Positions 36,547-46,729 are shown, counted from the first letter of the stretch. The stretch: DNA of 64,000 nucleotides from Thalassomonas sp. RHCl1 (GCF_947387555.1 NZ_CANDNZ010000020.1:31014-95013), one strand, 5' to 3'. The notes: generated from the letters alone by a model not told the origin. Program-made: numbers and translations.

Positions 36547-37308
36547 ATGGGACTTCAGACTATAGCGCTTGTTTTTATATCATTATTCTGGCTGACAGGG
36601 ATAAAAGCTTATGCAGAAACAATTAATTACGTCGTGGTCGACAATCAGTCCAAGCCTTTTCAAATCGAAGAAAATTCTGAAAATCATTCGGGTATCATTA
36701 CCGATATCATCAAGGAAATATTTAAGGGATCGGTATATGAGGTCAAGTTTCATACCTTGCCTTTTAACCGTATGATAAAAATGTTGTCCACCGGGAAAAT
36801 TAAAAACTGGATCACTTATGGCTCCCCCAGCTGGGGTGGAGTACAGGCGGAGCATTTGTCCCGGTTGCCGGTTTATCATGTCGAGCATAAGTTGGTGACT
36901 AACCCTTCCTATGTCGGTGAAGTCGATGAGGTGGAAGACTTGTTCGGGAAAACCCTGATTTTGCTGCATGGTTTTGATTACCCCGGGCTGGAGCCTTATT
37001 TGCAGGCGAAGACCATTAAAGAGATCCGGGTAAAAAACCATGATTCCGCTTTTAGGTTGTTAAAAAGGTTATCCGATAAAGCGGGGTTTGTTGAAATGTC
37101 CCTACGAATTGAATACAACCTGAAACAGACCAACCGTGATCCCGGTATGTTTTTGCAAAAAAACTTTTCAACCGTTATCTCCGATTATAATATTCATCTG
37201 GCTATGGACCCGGATATGGAGTTTCCCTTTGACAGCTTTGTCAATGACCGTTTGGCGGCCCTGAGTCAGGACGGTACTTTAAAACGTATTGTCGAGCGTT
37301 ATCAATAA
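36547..37308 (+). CDS. Periplasmic solute-binding protein (SBP_bac_3-like)
   Basis: ATG 36547 gives a clear signal peptide ([23 protein letters not shown], in two parts: short start and hydrophobic core, cut after AYA) and 253 residues; the longer in-frame TTG start at 36457 would bury the signal. The mature part has the type II binding-protein pattern: [24 protein letters not shown] and the closing [18 protein letters not shown]. No permease or ATPase gene is nearby, and it is divergent from the hybrid kinase with 100 bp between, so a sensing role rather than transport is inferred. Confidence 0.8.
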   Translation: MGLQTIALVFISLFWLTGIKAYAETINYVVVDNQSKPFQIEENSENHSGIITDIIKEIFKGSVYEVKFHTLPFNRMIKMLSTGKIKNWITYGSPSWGGVQAEHLSRLPVYHVEHKLVTNPSYVGEVDEVEDLFGKTLILLHGFDYPGLEPYLQAKTIKEIRVKNHDSAFRLLKRLSDKAGFVEMSLRIEYNLKQTNRDPGMFLQKNFSTVISDYNIHLAMDPDMEFPFDSFVNDRLAALSQDGTLKRIVERYQ

Positions 37309-37333
37309 CCCTTCTCCTTGTTAATTATCTCTA

Positions 37334-37365
37334 AAAACAGCAAGGAAACTCTTCCTTGCTGTTTT
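37334..37365. terminator. Bidirectional terminator between convergent genes
   Basis: A perfect 14-bp inverted repeat (AAAACAGCAAGGAA, loop ACTC, TTCCTTGCTGTTTT) gives a hairpin ending in T on both strands. It lies between the convergent genes ending at 37308 and 37375. Confidence 0.9.
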
Positions 37366-37374
37366 ATTACTTAA

Positions 37375-39027
37375 TCAGTCCTTTATCGGCAGTGACAAGG
37401 TATTGTTTTCATTGTCGCGGTAATTAATATCCAGATGATAGAGCCCGCTGCCCGGGGAGCTGTATAGCAGGTCACTGGTATCTATTACTAAAGACAGGTA
37501 ATGGCCGGCAGGGACATCATAAGCGGTGGCGACCATCTCTAAATCCAGGGAGGTCGTTTGCCCGGGGACGGCGTTTAACAGCGTATAAGGCGCATGGCTT
37601 ATCAGGCGTCCGGTACCGGTCCAGTCGACATCATACAAATATGCCACCAGTAATGCCTCGCTTTTACTCGGGGTAAGCTGCAGCTTGATTTTTGGGATGC
37701 CGCGTAATTTCATTTCCCGGGTTAACCAGTCAGATTCCCAGCGGATGGCATTGACAGTGCTGATCAGGGGCATGCTGGCAATAATCGGCGCTTCCACGAT
37801 ATCTTCAAGGAAATAAGACAGTAACGGGATGCCGGTCGTTGCCAAGGTGTCCAGGCCGGAATAAAAGCTGTCTGTTTTTGGCCACCAGGGACGATAGGGG
37901 CTTGTTTTCATATCACCGTCACCATCGATTTCTTTTTCATGCAAATACAAGGTTTGCTCTGAGATCGCCGGGGAGGGCCAGTCCGGCAACTCTTCGTAAT
38001 CGCCGAATTTCACTTGCATGGCAACCGGTGCCTGCTCATTGATGGTGTTGTTTTCCTGTTTTAAATAAAAATCGAACCAGGCATGGGCATTGTGCCATAT
38101 CCTGTGGTCAGGCTTGCCCATCCCCAGTACTTCGCCTACCGCATGGGTGCCCTGGCTGAGATCCATTTTCTTTGGCCCCTCCAGTGCCTGGTAGAGGGCC
38201 AGAACACTATTGGGCTGGAACAGGTTATCGCCGAAATTGTTGGCCAAATATATGGGGACCCGGCGCTCGTTGAGTTTATCCAGGTAAGAGAGCGGAGAGC
38301 GCACATCCGCCCAGACGGTGATTTCATCAATACGCTCCTGTTTGAGCAAATCCAGGTAATTGATGGCAATTTCATCACTGGGATCACCGGTCAGGTAGCC
38401 TATGCCGGTTAACAGGCCGCCCCATATCAGCCGGGGCGTGTACTGGCCGTACAAGGAGTCTGTCAGGCTGCCCCAGGTACTCATGGCCGCCACGGCACTG
38501 ATCCTGGGATCATTTGCCGCACTTAATAAACTGATGCCTGAGCCGTAGGAAATGCCGGAGACGCCGATGCGGTTGATGTCAACGGGATAATTGGCCAACA
38601 GAAAGTCTATTGCCGCAGAGACATCCCGGACATCTTCGGGACCGGCAGTGGCGATTTTGCCTTCGGACTGACCAAATCCCCGGGTGGAATAACTTAATAC
38701 AACATAACCTTGCTCGGCAAAACGGGCTGCTTCTACCAGGTATTGATATTCATTCATGCCCCAGCTATTGATAAAAATAATGGCCGGGTACTGATCGGCT
38801 GCTGCTGTGGGGACAAAAATATTGGCCTCCAGGGTAATGCCGTCATAAGCGCGGATCTGAATATTATCGTCGCTGGTATAATGCTCAGACTCTTTAAAGA
38901 CGGGATCCCCGACCATGCCCCTGAGCAGGGAGACCAAGTCCACCGCATTGGCCCCGACACTTATCAGTGACAGGCATACCAGGACGAAGGCGCGAAAGCT
39001 ATTCGCCCAGATGATGTTTTTGTTCAT
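37375..39027 (-). CDS. Secreted S15/CocE-type alpha/beta hydrolase
   Basis: ATG 39027 follows AAGGAAATCC and starts a signal peptide (basic MNKN, hydrophobic VLVCLSLISV, cut after GANA); upstream in-frame starts would add a non-hydrophobic lead. About 550 residues. The hydrolase core has FINSWGMNEYQ (oxyanion region), the nucleophile elbow GISYGSG, an acid in NNFGDNL and a His in QGTHAVG. The C-terminal 200 residues form the jelly-roll typical of X-Pro dipeptidyl peptidase/CocE (TTSLDLEMVATAYDVPAGHYL). A periplasmic or extracellular peptidase/esterase is likely; the substrate is unknown. Confidence 0.85.
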   Translation of the reverse strand: MNKNIIWANSFRAFVLVCLSLISVGANAVDLVSLLRGMVGDPVFKESEHYTSDDNIQIRAYDGITLEANIFVPTAAADQYPAIIFINSWGMNEYQYLVEAARFAEQGYVVLSYSTRGFGQSEGKIATAGPEDVRDVSAAIDFLLANYPVDINRIGVSGISYGSGISLLSAANDPRISAVAAMSTWGSLTDSLYGQYTPRLIWGGLLTGIGYLTGDPSDEIAINYLDLLKQERIDEITVWADVRSPLSYLDKLNERRVPIYLANNFGDNLFQPNSVLALYQALEGPKKMDLSQGTHAVGEVLGMGKPDHRIWHNAHAWFDFYLKQENNTINEQAPVAMQVKFGDYEELPDWPSPAISEQTLYLHEKEIDGDGDMKTSPYRPWWPKTDSFYSGLDTLATTGIPLLSYFLEDIVEAPIIASMPLISTVNAIRWESDWLTREMKLRGIPKIKLQLTPSKSEALLVAYLYDVDWTGTGRLISHAPYTLLNAVPGQTTSLDLEMVATAYDVPAGHYLSLVIDTSDLLYSSPGSGLYHLDINYRDNENNTLSLPIKD

Positions 39028-39434
39028 ATTGGATTTCCTTATACTTATATTTTTTATAATTAACAGCTTGGCTGTACCGGTGTGTAAAATTTTCCGGCAC
39101 TTTAACCATAGGAAAGATCCCTGCAAGGGGATATTTATCTAATTTATATTGGATATCATTGATAATTAGGGATATTTTCGGTCGGTATTGTCCATTCTGG
39201 TTAACCAGTATTGACGGCAGTAATGACTTTACCGGCAAAACCACCCTGGGTTTTGGCAATTTGGCAAATAAAGCTGTGCATTTAAGGAAAAAGCCCAAGA
39301 AGAAATAAAGCGTAAAGCTGCTGCAGCGCCGACTTTTAAGGGGCGAGCCTGAGACTTAAAGATTAACTTATTCTTTTACTTGAATTATTTATCGTATTGA
39401 CGCAAATTAGTAAAAAAATATCGGCAGGACCACT
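39028..39434. other. 407-bp divergent intergenic region
   Basis: Separates the hydrolase gene (minus) from the DUF5062-like gene (plus). No supportable gene; minus-strand ORFs here are extensions of the hydrolase frame or chance. A TTGACG at 39397 is followed 16 bp later by TATCGG, but a start there would leave almost no leader, so it is not called a promoter. AT-rich stretches near 39140-39180 and 39360-39420 could hold promoters. Confidence 0.4.
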
Positions 39435-39698
39435 ATGAAGAAATTTAAAAATGAAGCCGCATTGCTGAAAATGGCGATAGATATAGGTGAAAAATATGCA
39501 ATGAACCGGGGCTATAAAGGCTTTTCCGGTACGAATTCCGCTAAAGAAAAGGTAGAGTGCCTCTACCTGTTACTGGTGCAGGACAAACTGATCCAGGCTC
39601 TGGCCAAAGGCCAGGAAAACCAGCCGAATATGAAACATAAGCTGGCCCTGTGGATCGCCAAGCAACTACCTGAAAATCACCCTTTATTGAAAGATTAA
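39435..39698 (+). CDS. DUF5062-like small protein
   Basis: 87 residues with AGGA seven bases before the ATG. Mostly helical and basic, with KKFKNEAALLKMAIDIG at the start and KVECLYLLLVQDKLI and KHKLALWIAKQLPENHPL later. I associate it with DUF5062, a small conserved family of marine gammaproteobacteria of unknown function. It appears monocistronic. Confidence 0.65.
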   Translation: MKKFKNEAALLKMAIDIGEKYAMNRGYKGFSGTNSAKEKVECLYLLLVQDKLIQALAKGQENQPNMKHKLALWIAKQLPENHPLLKD

Positions 39699-39768
39699 CT
39701 TTTCTGCCTTAATGGCCCGCCGGCAGCTAACCGGCTGTTATTGCACTGGCCGGCGGCATTAAAGCCGC

Positions 39769-40578
39769 TTACCAGTGCCCTCTGGCAGTAAAATCTTTTT
39801 GTACTTTCTTATCATGGGTTTGGTTAAAGGTTTTAATTTTTTGATTTTTACCCGCCAAGACCTTGAGCTGGTATATAGATTCCCGGGCTAAAGCGGCTCC
39901 GGGGCCGCTCCACCAGCTTTTGTTGTATAACCTTTTTACCGCCGACACCGCATCAGGTGATTGCCGGCAAATCTCTATTGCCAGTTGCTTGGCTTTTTCA
40001 AGCGGCTGTTCATCAACTTCCATAACCAGGCCTAAGGCAAGTGCCTGCTCAGCGCTGATTTCTTCACCTGTCATGGCAAGTTTTTTCGCGATATCCTGGT
40101 TAAGCAGGGTACGCAGTGCCAAAGTGCCGCCCATATCAGGGATCAGGCCCCATTTGGCTTCCATAATGGCAAGGGAACTTTCGGTATGGGCAATGCGAAA
40201 ATCGGCGCCGAGGGCAATTTGTAAACCGCCGCCCCAGCACCTGCCGGTTATCGCCATAATCACAGGCATAGGCAAGTCTCTCCAGCCGGTGGAGACCCGC
40301 TGGGCCAGGTTTGCCCGCCAGGGCAGCCACTTAAATAATAACTGGATGGCATTGAGGGGAGAGCGCATCACAGACTTTATATCTAAGCCGGTACAAAAGT
40401 CTTGCCCGGCACCGGAGACGATAACGGCGCGGATATCCCGGTTTTTTTTGAGTTTCTTGATGGTGCTATCAATAGCCTTGAACATCTTGATATCCAGGGC
40501 GTTGTGCTTGTCCGGTCGGCTTAAGCAGACATGGGCGATCTGATCTTCGATTGTGACCTTGATGCGGTTATTGTTCAT
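39769..40578 (-). CDS. Enoyl-CoA hydratase/isomerase (crotonase) family protein
   Basis: 269 residues. The crotonase core is visible: SRPDKHNALDIKMF, FCTGLDIKSV (first oxyanion segment), GRCWGGGLQIALGADFRIA (second oxyanion segment) and EAKWGLIPDMGGTLAL. In this subgroup the Asp of PDMGG replaces one of the two Glu of classical hydratases, as in dienoyl-CoA isomerase-like members, so the exact reaction is uncertain. Likely acts on CoA thioesters of fatty or branched acids. Single gene, divergent from the response-regulator/kinase. Confidence 0.88.
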   Translation of the reverse strand: MNNNRIKVTIEDQIAHVCLSRPDKHNALDIKMFKAIDSTIKKLKKNRDIRAVIVSGAGQDFCTGLDIKSVMRSPLNAIQLLFKWLPWRANLAQRVSTGWRDLPMPVIMAITGRCWGGGLQIALGADFRIAHTESSLAIMEAKWGLIPDMGGTLALRTLLNQDIAKKLAMTGEEISAEQALALGLVMEVDEQPLEKAKQLAIEICRQSPDAVSAVKRLYNKSWWSGPGAALARESIYQLKVLAGKNQKIKTFNQTHDKKVQKDFTARGHW

Positions 40579-40781
40579 GGTATTTATTCTTTTTTGCTGC
40601 CAAGTGAGGTAAGACCAGTTCAGGTTAGCGAATTCAATTTCCCTTGTAAAGTCTGCGCTTACCCGGGCAGGTGTAAATAAGCACCTTTTCCCCGAAGCTT
40701 TATCGTTAACAAACAGGACTATACTTAACGGTGGCTCAGTCTTATCAGCTGTTTATATTATCCACAGCCGGGATTTTTTAC

Positions 40782-41942
40782 ATGGCAGATGAAAACGTGG
40801 GATTTACCATTCTTATTGTTGATGATAATCCTACCAATATCGACTTGTTAAGGCGGTTTTTAGCGCCGGAGCATTACCAAATTGCTGCGTTTACCAGCGG
40901 TGAGCAGGCATTAAAGCTGATGGCCAAAATTGCTCCTGACTTGATCCTGTTAGATATCATGATGCCGGGTTTAGATGGTTATCAAGTGTGCCAAAAGCTC
41001 AAGCAAGATAGCTTGTACCAGCATATACCGGTGATTTTTGTCACCGCAAAGGTTGAGCCTGAAGATTTACGGCGCGGTTTTACCCTCGGGGCGGCGGATT
41101 ATATTACCAAGCCGGTTAATCAGGATATTTTACTGGCACGGGTGAAAAACCAGCAGTCCTGTGTCCGGCAATTAAAACTTGAACGCCAGTTATTGGAAGA
41201 GTCGGAAAAAATGGCAAAGCTGGGCCATATGGTGGCGAGTATCGCCCATGAAGTGGCAACCCCGATGAGCAACATTGCCCTGGCAATTAACTGTATCTAT
41301 GAAGAAACCGTCAAGCTGCATCACGCACTTGAGCAAAAACAGTTAAATAAGCATGCTCTGGCAGATTTCTTTGAGATGGTAGAAGAAAGCCTGACCTTAT
41401 GTGAAAAGAACAGCCAGCTGGCGAATTCGGTGTTATCGAGCTTTAAACAAGTGGCAGTGAACCAGTGCAGTCAGCAGGTTCTCCGCTTTAATTTACATGA
41501 ATATTTGCTGGATGTTTTGCAGGCGCTCAGGCCGACCCTGAAACGTTTGCCTCACAGTGTTAAACTCGATATTGACCCCGAATTATCCCTGCTGACCTAT
41601 CCCGGCGCCTTGTCGCAAGTGATCATTAATTTAATCAATAACTCTTTGGTGCATGGCTTTGGTGAGACTAACCGGGGAGAAATTACCATTACCGCCAGGG
41701 ATACCGGGGACAGGGCCGAGATTCACTATCGTGATAATGGCCAGGGGATAGCCGAGGCAGACCGGGAGCTGGCATTTAATCCGTTTTTTACCACTAAGGC
41801 GGGACAGGGGGGCAGTGGCCTGGGCTTGTCCATCAGTAAAAAACTGGTAGAAAATGAATTAAAGGGCAGTATCGCATTAGATCCGGAGCACAGGCCCGGG
41901 GTATTGTTTATCATCACCTTGAGTAAAGATATTCAGGCATAA
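40782..41942 (+). CDS. Response regulator-histidine kinase fusion (REC-HisKA-HATPase)
   Basis: ATG 40782 (MADENVGFT) is chosen; an in-frame GTG at 40731 would add 17 residues without family match. 387 residues, no membrane segment. The receiver domain (8-125) has LIVDDN, phospho-Asp near residue 58 in LILLDIMMPG and Lys in ADYITKP. The kinase has the H-box GHMVASIAHEVATPM (His about 156), N-box LINNSLVHGFG, DNGQGI and GGSGLGLSI. A soluble kinase driven by its own receiver; input and output partners are not in the window. Confidence 0.88.
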   Translation: MADENVGFTILIVDDNPTNIDLLRRFLAPEHYQIAAFTSGEQALKLMAKIAPDLILLDIMMPGLDGYQVCQKLKQDSLYQHIPVIFVTAKVEPEDLRRGFTLGAADYITKPVNQDILLARVKNQQSCVRQLKLERQLLEESEKMAKLGHMVASIAHEVATPMSNIALAINCIYEETVKLHHALEQKQLNKHALADFFEMVEESLTLCEKNSQLANSVLSSFKQVAVNQCSQQVLRFNLHEYLLDVLQALRPTLKRLPHSVKLDIDPELSLLTYPGALSQVIINLINNSLVHGFGETNRGEITITARDTGDRAEIHYRDNGQGIAEADRELAFNPFFTTKAGQGGSGLGLSISKKLVENELKGSIALDPEHRPGVLFIITLSKDIQA

Positions 41943-42113
41943 CCTGCGCCAAGTTTACTGCGGTCTTTAGTGTTACCTGCCCGCTTTTGCTACCTGCTTG
42001 TTCACAATCAATAATTTTCCCTTAAGTGGATGATCCCGCCATTTTTTAATGATATCGTTAAAGTGAAGGGATAAAGTCATGAATTGTTGGCATTTTACGA
42101 CTACAGTTAACAT

Positions 42114-42129
42114 AAAGCCATCAGGCTTT
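42114..42129 (+). terminator. Hairpin AAAGCC-ATCA-GGCTTT in the CBS gene leader
   Basis: A 6-bp stem with a 4-base loop followed by TTATTA, 21 bp before the CBS start codon. It could end upstream transcripts or act as an attenuator; the T run is short. Confidence 0.4.
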
Positions 42130-42150
42130 TTATTAAAAGAGGGATTTAAG

Positions 42151-42570
42151 ATGGAATCATTACAAGTCAAAGAATATATGAACCATTACCCGGTTACTTT
42201 TACCCCGGAGATGGTGGTAGAAGAAGCCTCACTGCGCTTTTTAAAAACCAAACAAATAGGCGGCCCGGTTGTGGATAAACACCATCGTTTGGTGGGCTTC
42301 TTGTCGGAAAGTGATGTGCTGGCGAAAATGCTGGAAACCATTTATTACAATGAACATATCGCCAATGTCGAAGATCTGATGCGCAAGGATGTGTTATCGG
42401 TAAAACCCTATGACTCTATAGTCGAATTGGCGCAATCCATGTTAAAGAATAAACCTAAGGTATATCCGGTGATCGATGATGATGAAAACCTGCTCGGTAC
42501 TATCTGCCGCAACGATGTCCTACAGGCGATAGATAAACATTTGCGCGCCGGTTTTCACGCCGGGAAATAG
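42151..42570 (+). CDS. Protein of two CBS domains
   Basis: ATG 42151 with AGAGGGA seven bases upstream; an in-frame ATG at 42079 lies before a hairpin and is less likely. 139 residues forming one Bateman module: first CBS with VKEYMNHYPVTFTPE and GGPVVDKHHRLVGFLSESDVL, second with VEDLMRKDVLSVKP and VYPVIDDDENLLGTICRNDVL. CBS pairs bind adenine nucleotides. No fused effector, so partner or ligand is unknown. Confidence 0.88.
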   Translation: MESLQVKEYMNHYPVTFTPEMVVEEASLRFLKTKQIGGPVVDKHHRLVGFLSESDVLAKMLETIYYNEHIANVEDLMRKDVLSVKPYDSIVELAQSMLKNKPKVYPVIDDDENLLGTICRNDVLQAIDKHLRAGFHAGK

Positions 42571-42737
42571 TTTACAAATAAAAACAGGCAAGGGAACAGC
42601 TGCCTCAGCCCGGCGAACTGCTGTTGGTGGCCATTTGTCAATTGCCGTTAGCAGCAGGGGCTGGCGTCACATCCATTGCTGCAATTGCTTTATAATACTG
42701 TTAAAATAGCCTTTTTACATCGCTATTCGAGTTTGTT

Positions 42738-45700
42738 TTGTCTGTAGAAGTTAGTCCTGAAGCTGTTCCCAGTATCCCGTCGTTATTCAAATTATTAGAT
42801 CAGGTGGTCTTAGCGGATAAGGCGCGCTTGAAAAAACGTTTATTCGGCTTAAAAAAAATCACCAAAGCGGATAAGCGTGACAAAGCCCAACAGCAGATTG
42901 CCGGCGCTATTGAGCGTTCGATAAAACGTAAGCAGCATAAACTCGCCCACCGTCCCAAGATCCGTTACCCGGGCGAACTGCCTGTCTCGCAAAATGTCGA
43001 CCATATTGCCAAAGCCATTACCGAGAACCAGGTGGTGATTATTGCCGGTGAAACCGGCTCGGGTAAAACCACCCAGATCCCCAAGATATGCCTGGAACTG
43101 GGGCGGGGCATTGAAGGGGTTATCGGCCATACCCAGCCAAGACGGATTGCCGCGCGCACGGTCGCCAACCGTATCGCCGATGAGATGAACACTAAGCTTG
43201 GCGAGCAGGTGGGTTATAAGGTCAGGTTTAATGATCAGGTAAGTGAGCATAGCTATATCAAGCTGATGACAGATGGGATTTTGCTGGCCGAAATGCAAAC
43301 GGACCGCCTGCTGCGCCAGTACGATACCCTGATCATAGACGAGGCCCATGAAAGAAGCCTCAATATCGACTTTATTCTCGGTTACGTGAAACAAATCCTG
43401 CCCAAACGCCCGGATTTAAAGGTGATCATTACCTCGGCGACCATAGATCCCGAGCGTTTCTCCCGCCATTTTGATAATGCGCCTATTATCGAAGTCTCGG
43501 GACGCACTTACCCGGTGGAAATGTTATACCGGCCGCTGGCAGAGCAGGAAGATGTCGATATTATTTCTGGTATTTTGCAGGCGGTGGATGAGCTGACAGC
43601 CATCGGCCAGGGGGATATCCTGGTGTTCCTCAATGGTGAGCGGGAAATTCGCGATACTGCCAGCGCCCTGGAAAAAGCGCAATTGCCCCATACCCAGATC
43701 TTGCCCTTGTACGCCCGGTTGACGGTGCAGGAGCAAAACCGTATTTTCCAGTCCCATAGCGGCCGTAATATAGTGCTGGCGACTAACGTTGCCGAAACCA
43801 GTTTGACTGTGCCCGGCATTAAATATGTGATTGATCCGGGCACGGCGCGTATTTCCCGTTACAGTTACCGCACTAAGGTACAAAGGTTGCCGATAGAGCC
43901 TATATCCCAGGCCAGTGCCAACCAAAGGGCGGGGCGTTGTGGCCGTGTTTCTTCCGGGGTCTGTATCCGTCTTTACAGCGAAGAGGACTTTCTCAGCCGG
44001 CCGGAATTTACCGACCCGGAAATTTTGCGCACCAACCTGGCCACGGTTATCTTGCAGATGCTGGCGCTGGATCTCGGTGATATCAGTGAATTTCCTTTTG
44101 TGCAGCCGCCGGATAACCGCAATATCAATGACGGTATTCGCTTACTGGAAGAGCTCGATGCCATTGCCGCTAGCAAAGGCAAAACCGGCTTAACGAAAAA
44201 TGGCCGCTTGCTGGCCAAGTTTCCGATAGATCCCAGGCTGTCAAAAATGATCCTCAGCGCCATCGACCTTGGCTGTATCGAGCAGGTTTTTGCCATCGTC
44301 AGTGCCCTGAGTATCCAGGATCCGCGCGAGCGGCCCCATGAAAAACAGCAGGCAGCGGATGAAAAACATGCCCGTTTCAAAGACAAAAGCTCAGATTTTG
44401 TCTCCCTGCTGAACTTATGGCAATACGTCAACGAACAGCAAAAGGCGTTGACCAATAACCAGTTCAGGCGTTTATGCCAGAAAGAATATTTAAGTTATAT
44501 CCGCATCCGGGAATGGCAGGATATCAATGCCCAGTTAAGACAAACCCTGAAAGAGCAGAATATTGCCATGAGCTCAATTGACAGCGAGGATGAAAACCAG
44601 CTGGCGCTGGTGCATCAGGCGCTGTTATCCGGTTTGCTCAGCCATATCGGCCAGCAGGACGAAAACCGTGAATTTAAAGGGGCCAGGGGCAGTAAATTTT
44701 TTGTTTTTCCGGGGTCGGCGCTGGCGAAAAAGCCGCCTAAATGGCTGATGGCTTCGGAGCTGGTGGAAACCAGCCGCTTGTTTGCCCGCATGGTGGCGCG
44801 TATCGATCCCCTGTGGCTGGAGCCGCTGGCATCCCACCTGGTGAAACGCAGTTATAGCGAGCCACATTGGGAGAAAAAACAAGGGGCAGTCATGGCTTAT
44901 GAGCAGGTCTCCCTCTATGGCCTGATCATAGTGCCCAAGCGAAAAGTGAATTTTAACCAGATTGAGCCTTATACCTGCCGTGAAATCTTTATCCGTGAAG
45001 CCCTGGTTAATTATGATATCCAGTTAAAAGAAGCCTTCTTTAAGCATAACCGCGATTTGGTGGCCAGTATCGAAGCACTGGAGCAAAAGGCACGCCGTAA
45101 AGATTTTCTGATCGAAGAACAGCACCTGGTGGACTTTTACGAGCAAAAGCTGCCGGATACTGTTATTTGCCAACGCAGCTTTTTAAGCTGGTGGAAAAAA
45201 GCGAAAAAAACCGATGACAAGTTATTGCATTTTACCCGGGAGTTTTTGCTAAACGAGAGTTCCAATGAACTGTCCAGCCATGACTATCCGGACACCTGGC
45301 AACAGGATAACCTGATATTGCCCCTCAATTACCATTTCAGTCCCGGCGATATCGATGACGGCATCAGTGTCATGATCCCGGTCGGGATCTTAAACCAGGT
45401 GCAGGCAGAAGGCTTTGACTGGCTGATCCCGGCGTTGAGGTTAGAGCTTATCGTTGCCTTGATTAAAGGTTTGCCGAAAACCTTACGCCGTAATTTTGTG
45501 CCTGCCCCGAATTATGCCCAGGCTTGTATCGCGGACATCGGCGAAGGGGACGGGGCATTAACGGCAGCGGTAGCGAAAAAGCTGCTGCGTATGACAGGTG
45601 TGCGCTTACCGGAAGATTGCTGGGATGAGATCGAATTGCCGGTGCATTTGACCATGAATTTTAAAGTCCTGGACGAGAAAAACAAGGTGATCCGACAGGG

Positions 45701-46643
45701 CAGGGATCTCAATGAATTAAAGGCGCAGCTGCAGGGTAAGGTGAAGGCTACTATCAAACAAGTGGCGGATAAAGGCATAGAGCAGGCGAATTTAAGGGAA
45801 TGGGACTTTGGTGAGCTGCCTTCGGGTTATCAGCGCAAGGTGGCCAATATGACCATTAAAGCCTTTCCTGCGCTGGTGGACCACAACTCCAGTGTTGCCA
45901 TTGAACTGTTCGAGCAGGAAGTTCAGGCAGAGCAGGCGATGCTTAACGGGGTTAGCCGCTTGATTTTGTTAAATATTCCTTCGCCGGTAAAATACCTGCA
46001 GGAAAAGCTGCCCAATAAAGCGAAATTAGGCCTGTATTTTAACCCCTTTGGCGCCATCGGTGATCTATTGCAGGATTGTATCAATGCCGCCTGTCGTCAT
46101 CTGGTGGCGCAGCAGGGAGCACTGCCGAGATCTGAGGCGGAATTTCAGCTCAGGCGGGATGTTGTTCGCGCCGACATTGCCGACTGTGTGCTGCAGGCGG
46201 CGATCAAGGTGGAAAAATGTCTCAGTCTGGCCCATGATATCCGCAAACTGCTGAAAGGCAAGGTGGCGCTGAATGTTATCCAGTCCCACGGCGATATCAA
46301 GGACCAGCTCGATAAGCTTATTTTTAAAGGTTTTGTGACCGCCTCCGGTATCGATAAACTTGACGATATGATTCGCTACCTCAATGGTATTCTCAGGCGC
46401 CTGGAAAAATTGCCGGTGGATCCCAATCAGGACAGGTTGAAAATGCTGGAAGTGGATAAGGTCACTCAGCTGTGGCAAACCCTGATAGGCAAACAAAGAA
46501 AAGATCAGCCGTTGTTGCAGGAGATCGCCGATATCAAATGGATGATAGAAGAATTTCGGGTGTCGTTATTTGCGCAAAACCTGGGCACGGCGTATCCTGT
46601 GTCCGGCAAACGCATTGTTAATTACCTGAAAGAGTTTGATTAA
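42738..46643 (+). CDS. hrpA: ATP-dependent RNA helicase HrpA
   Basis: 1301 residues from a TTG start (MSVEVSPEAVP), matching E. coli HrpA length (1300). Motifs: Walker A AGETGSGKTTQIP, DEAH box LIIDEAHERSLN, SATIDPERFS, and QRAGRCGRV (motif VI). The C-terminal half carries the OB-fold and the HrpA-specific DUF3418 region. HrpA is a DEAH-box helicase that acts on RNA and rescues stalled ribosomes in E. coli. No nearby operon partner; a new promoter follows for the PilZ gene. Confidence 0.95.
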   Translation: MSVEVSPEAVPSIPSLFKLLDQVVLADKARLKKRLFGLKKITKADKRDKAQQQIAGAIERSIKRKQHKLAHRPKIRYPGELPVSQNVDHIAKAITENQVVIIAGETGSGKTTQIPKICLELGRGIEGVIGHTQPRRIAARTVANRIADEMNTKLGEQVGYKVRFNDQVSEHSYIKLMTDGILLAEMQTDRLLRQYDTLIIDEAHERSLNIDFILGYVKQILPKRPDLKVIITSATIDPERFSRHFDNAPIIEVSGRTYPVEMLYRPLAEQEDVDIISGILQAVDELTAIGQGDILVFLNGEREIRDTASALEKAQLPHTQILPLYARLTVQEQNRIFQSHSGRNIVLATNVAETSLTVPGIKYVIDPGTARISRYSYRTKVQRLPIEPISQASANQRAGRCGRVSSGVCIRLYSEEDFLSRPEFTDPEILRTNLATVILQMLALDLGDISEFPFVQPPDNRNINDGIRLLEELDAIAASKGKTGLTKNGRLLAKFPIDPRLSKMILSAIDLGCIEQVFAIVSALSIQDPRERPHEKQQAADEKHARFKDKSSDFVSLLNLWQYVNEQQKALTNNQFRRLCQKEYLSYIRIREWQDINAQLRQTLKEQNIAMSSIDSEDENQLALVHQALLSGLLSHIGQQDENREFKGARGSKFFVFPGSALAKKPPKWLMASELVETSRLFARMVARIDPLWLEPLASHLVKRSYSEPHWEKKQGAVMAYEQVSLYGLIIVPKRKVNFNQIEPYTCREIFIREALVNYDIQLKEAFFKHNRDLVASIEALEQKARRKDFLIEEQHLVDFYEQKLPDTVICQRSFLSWWKKAKKTDDKLLHFTREFLLNESSNELSSHDYPDTWQQDNLILPLNYHFSPGDIDDGISVMIPVGILNQVQAEGFDWLIPALRLELIVALIKGLPKTLRRNFVPAPNYAQACIADIGEGDGALTAAVAKKLLRMTGVRLPEDCWDEIELPVHLTMNFKVLDEKNKVIRQGRDLNELKAQLQGKVKATIKQVADKGIEQANLREWDFGELPSGYQRKVANMTIKAFPALVDHNSSVAIELFEQEVQAEQAMLNGVSRLILLNIPSPVKYLQEKLPNKAKLGLYFNPFGAIGDLLQDCINAACRHLVAQQGALPRSEAEFQLRRDVVRADIADCVLQAAIKVEKCLSLAHDIRKLLKGKVALNVIQSHGDIKDQLDKLIFKGFVTASGIDKLDDMIRYLNGILRRLEKLPVDPNQDRLKMLEVDKVTQLWQTLIGKQRKDQPLLQEIADIKWMIEEFRVSLFAQNLGTAYPVSGKRIVNYLKEFD

Positions 46644-46660
46644 TAAATCGCCGGCGATAA

Positions 46661-46689
46661 TTGACACTTGCCGATTGGCTAAGTATAAC
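46661..46689 (+). promoter_or_regulatory. Strong sigma-70-type promoter for the PilZ gene
   Basis: TTGACA (46661-46666), a 17-bp spacer, and TATAAC (46684-46689): a full -35 match and a 5/6 -10 match at ideal spacing, about 40 bp before the PilZ start codon. Confidence 0.8.
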
Positions 46690-46729
46690 TATATGGTATT
46701 AAATACTTATTTATTGTGTTGGAGCATTC

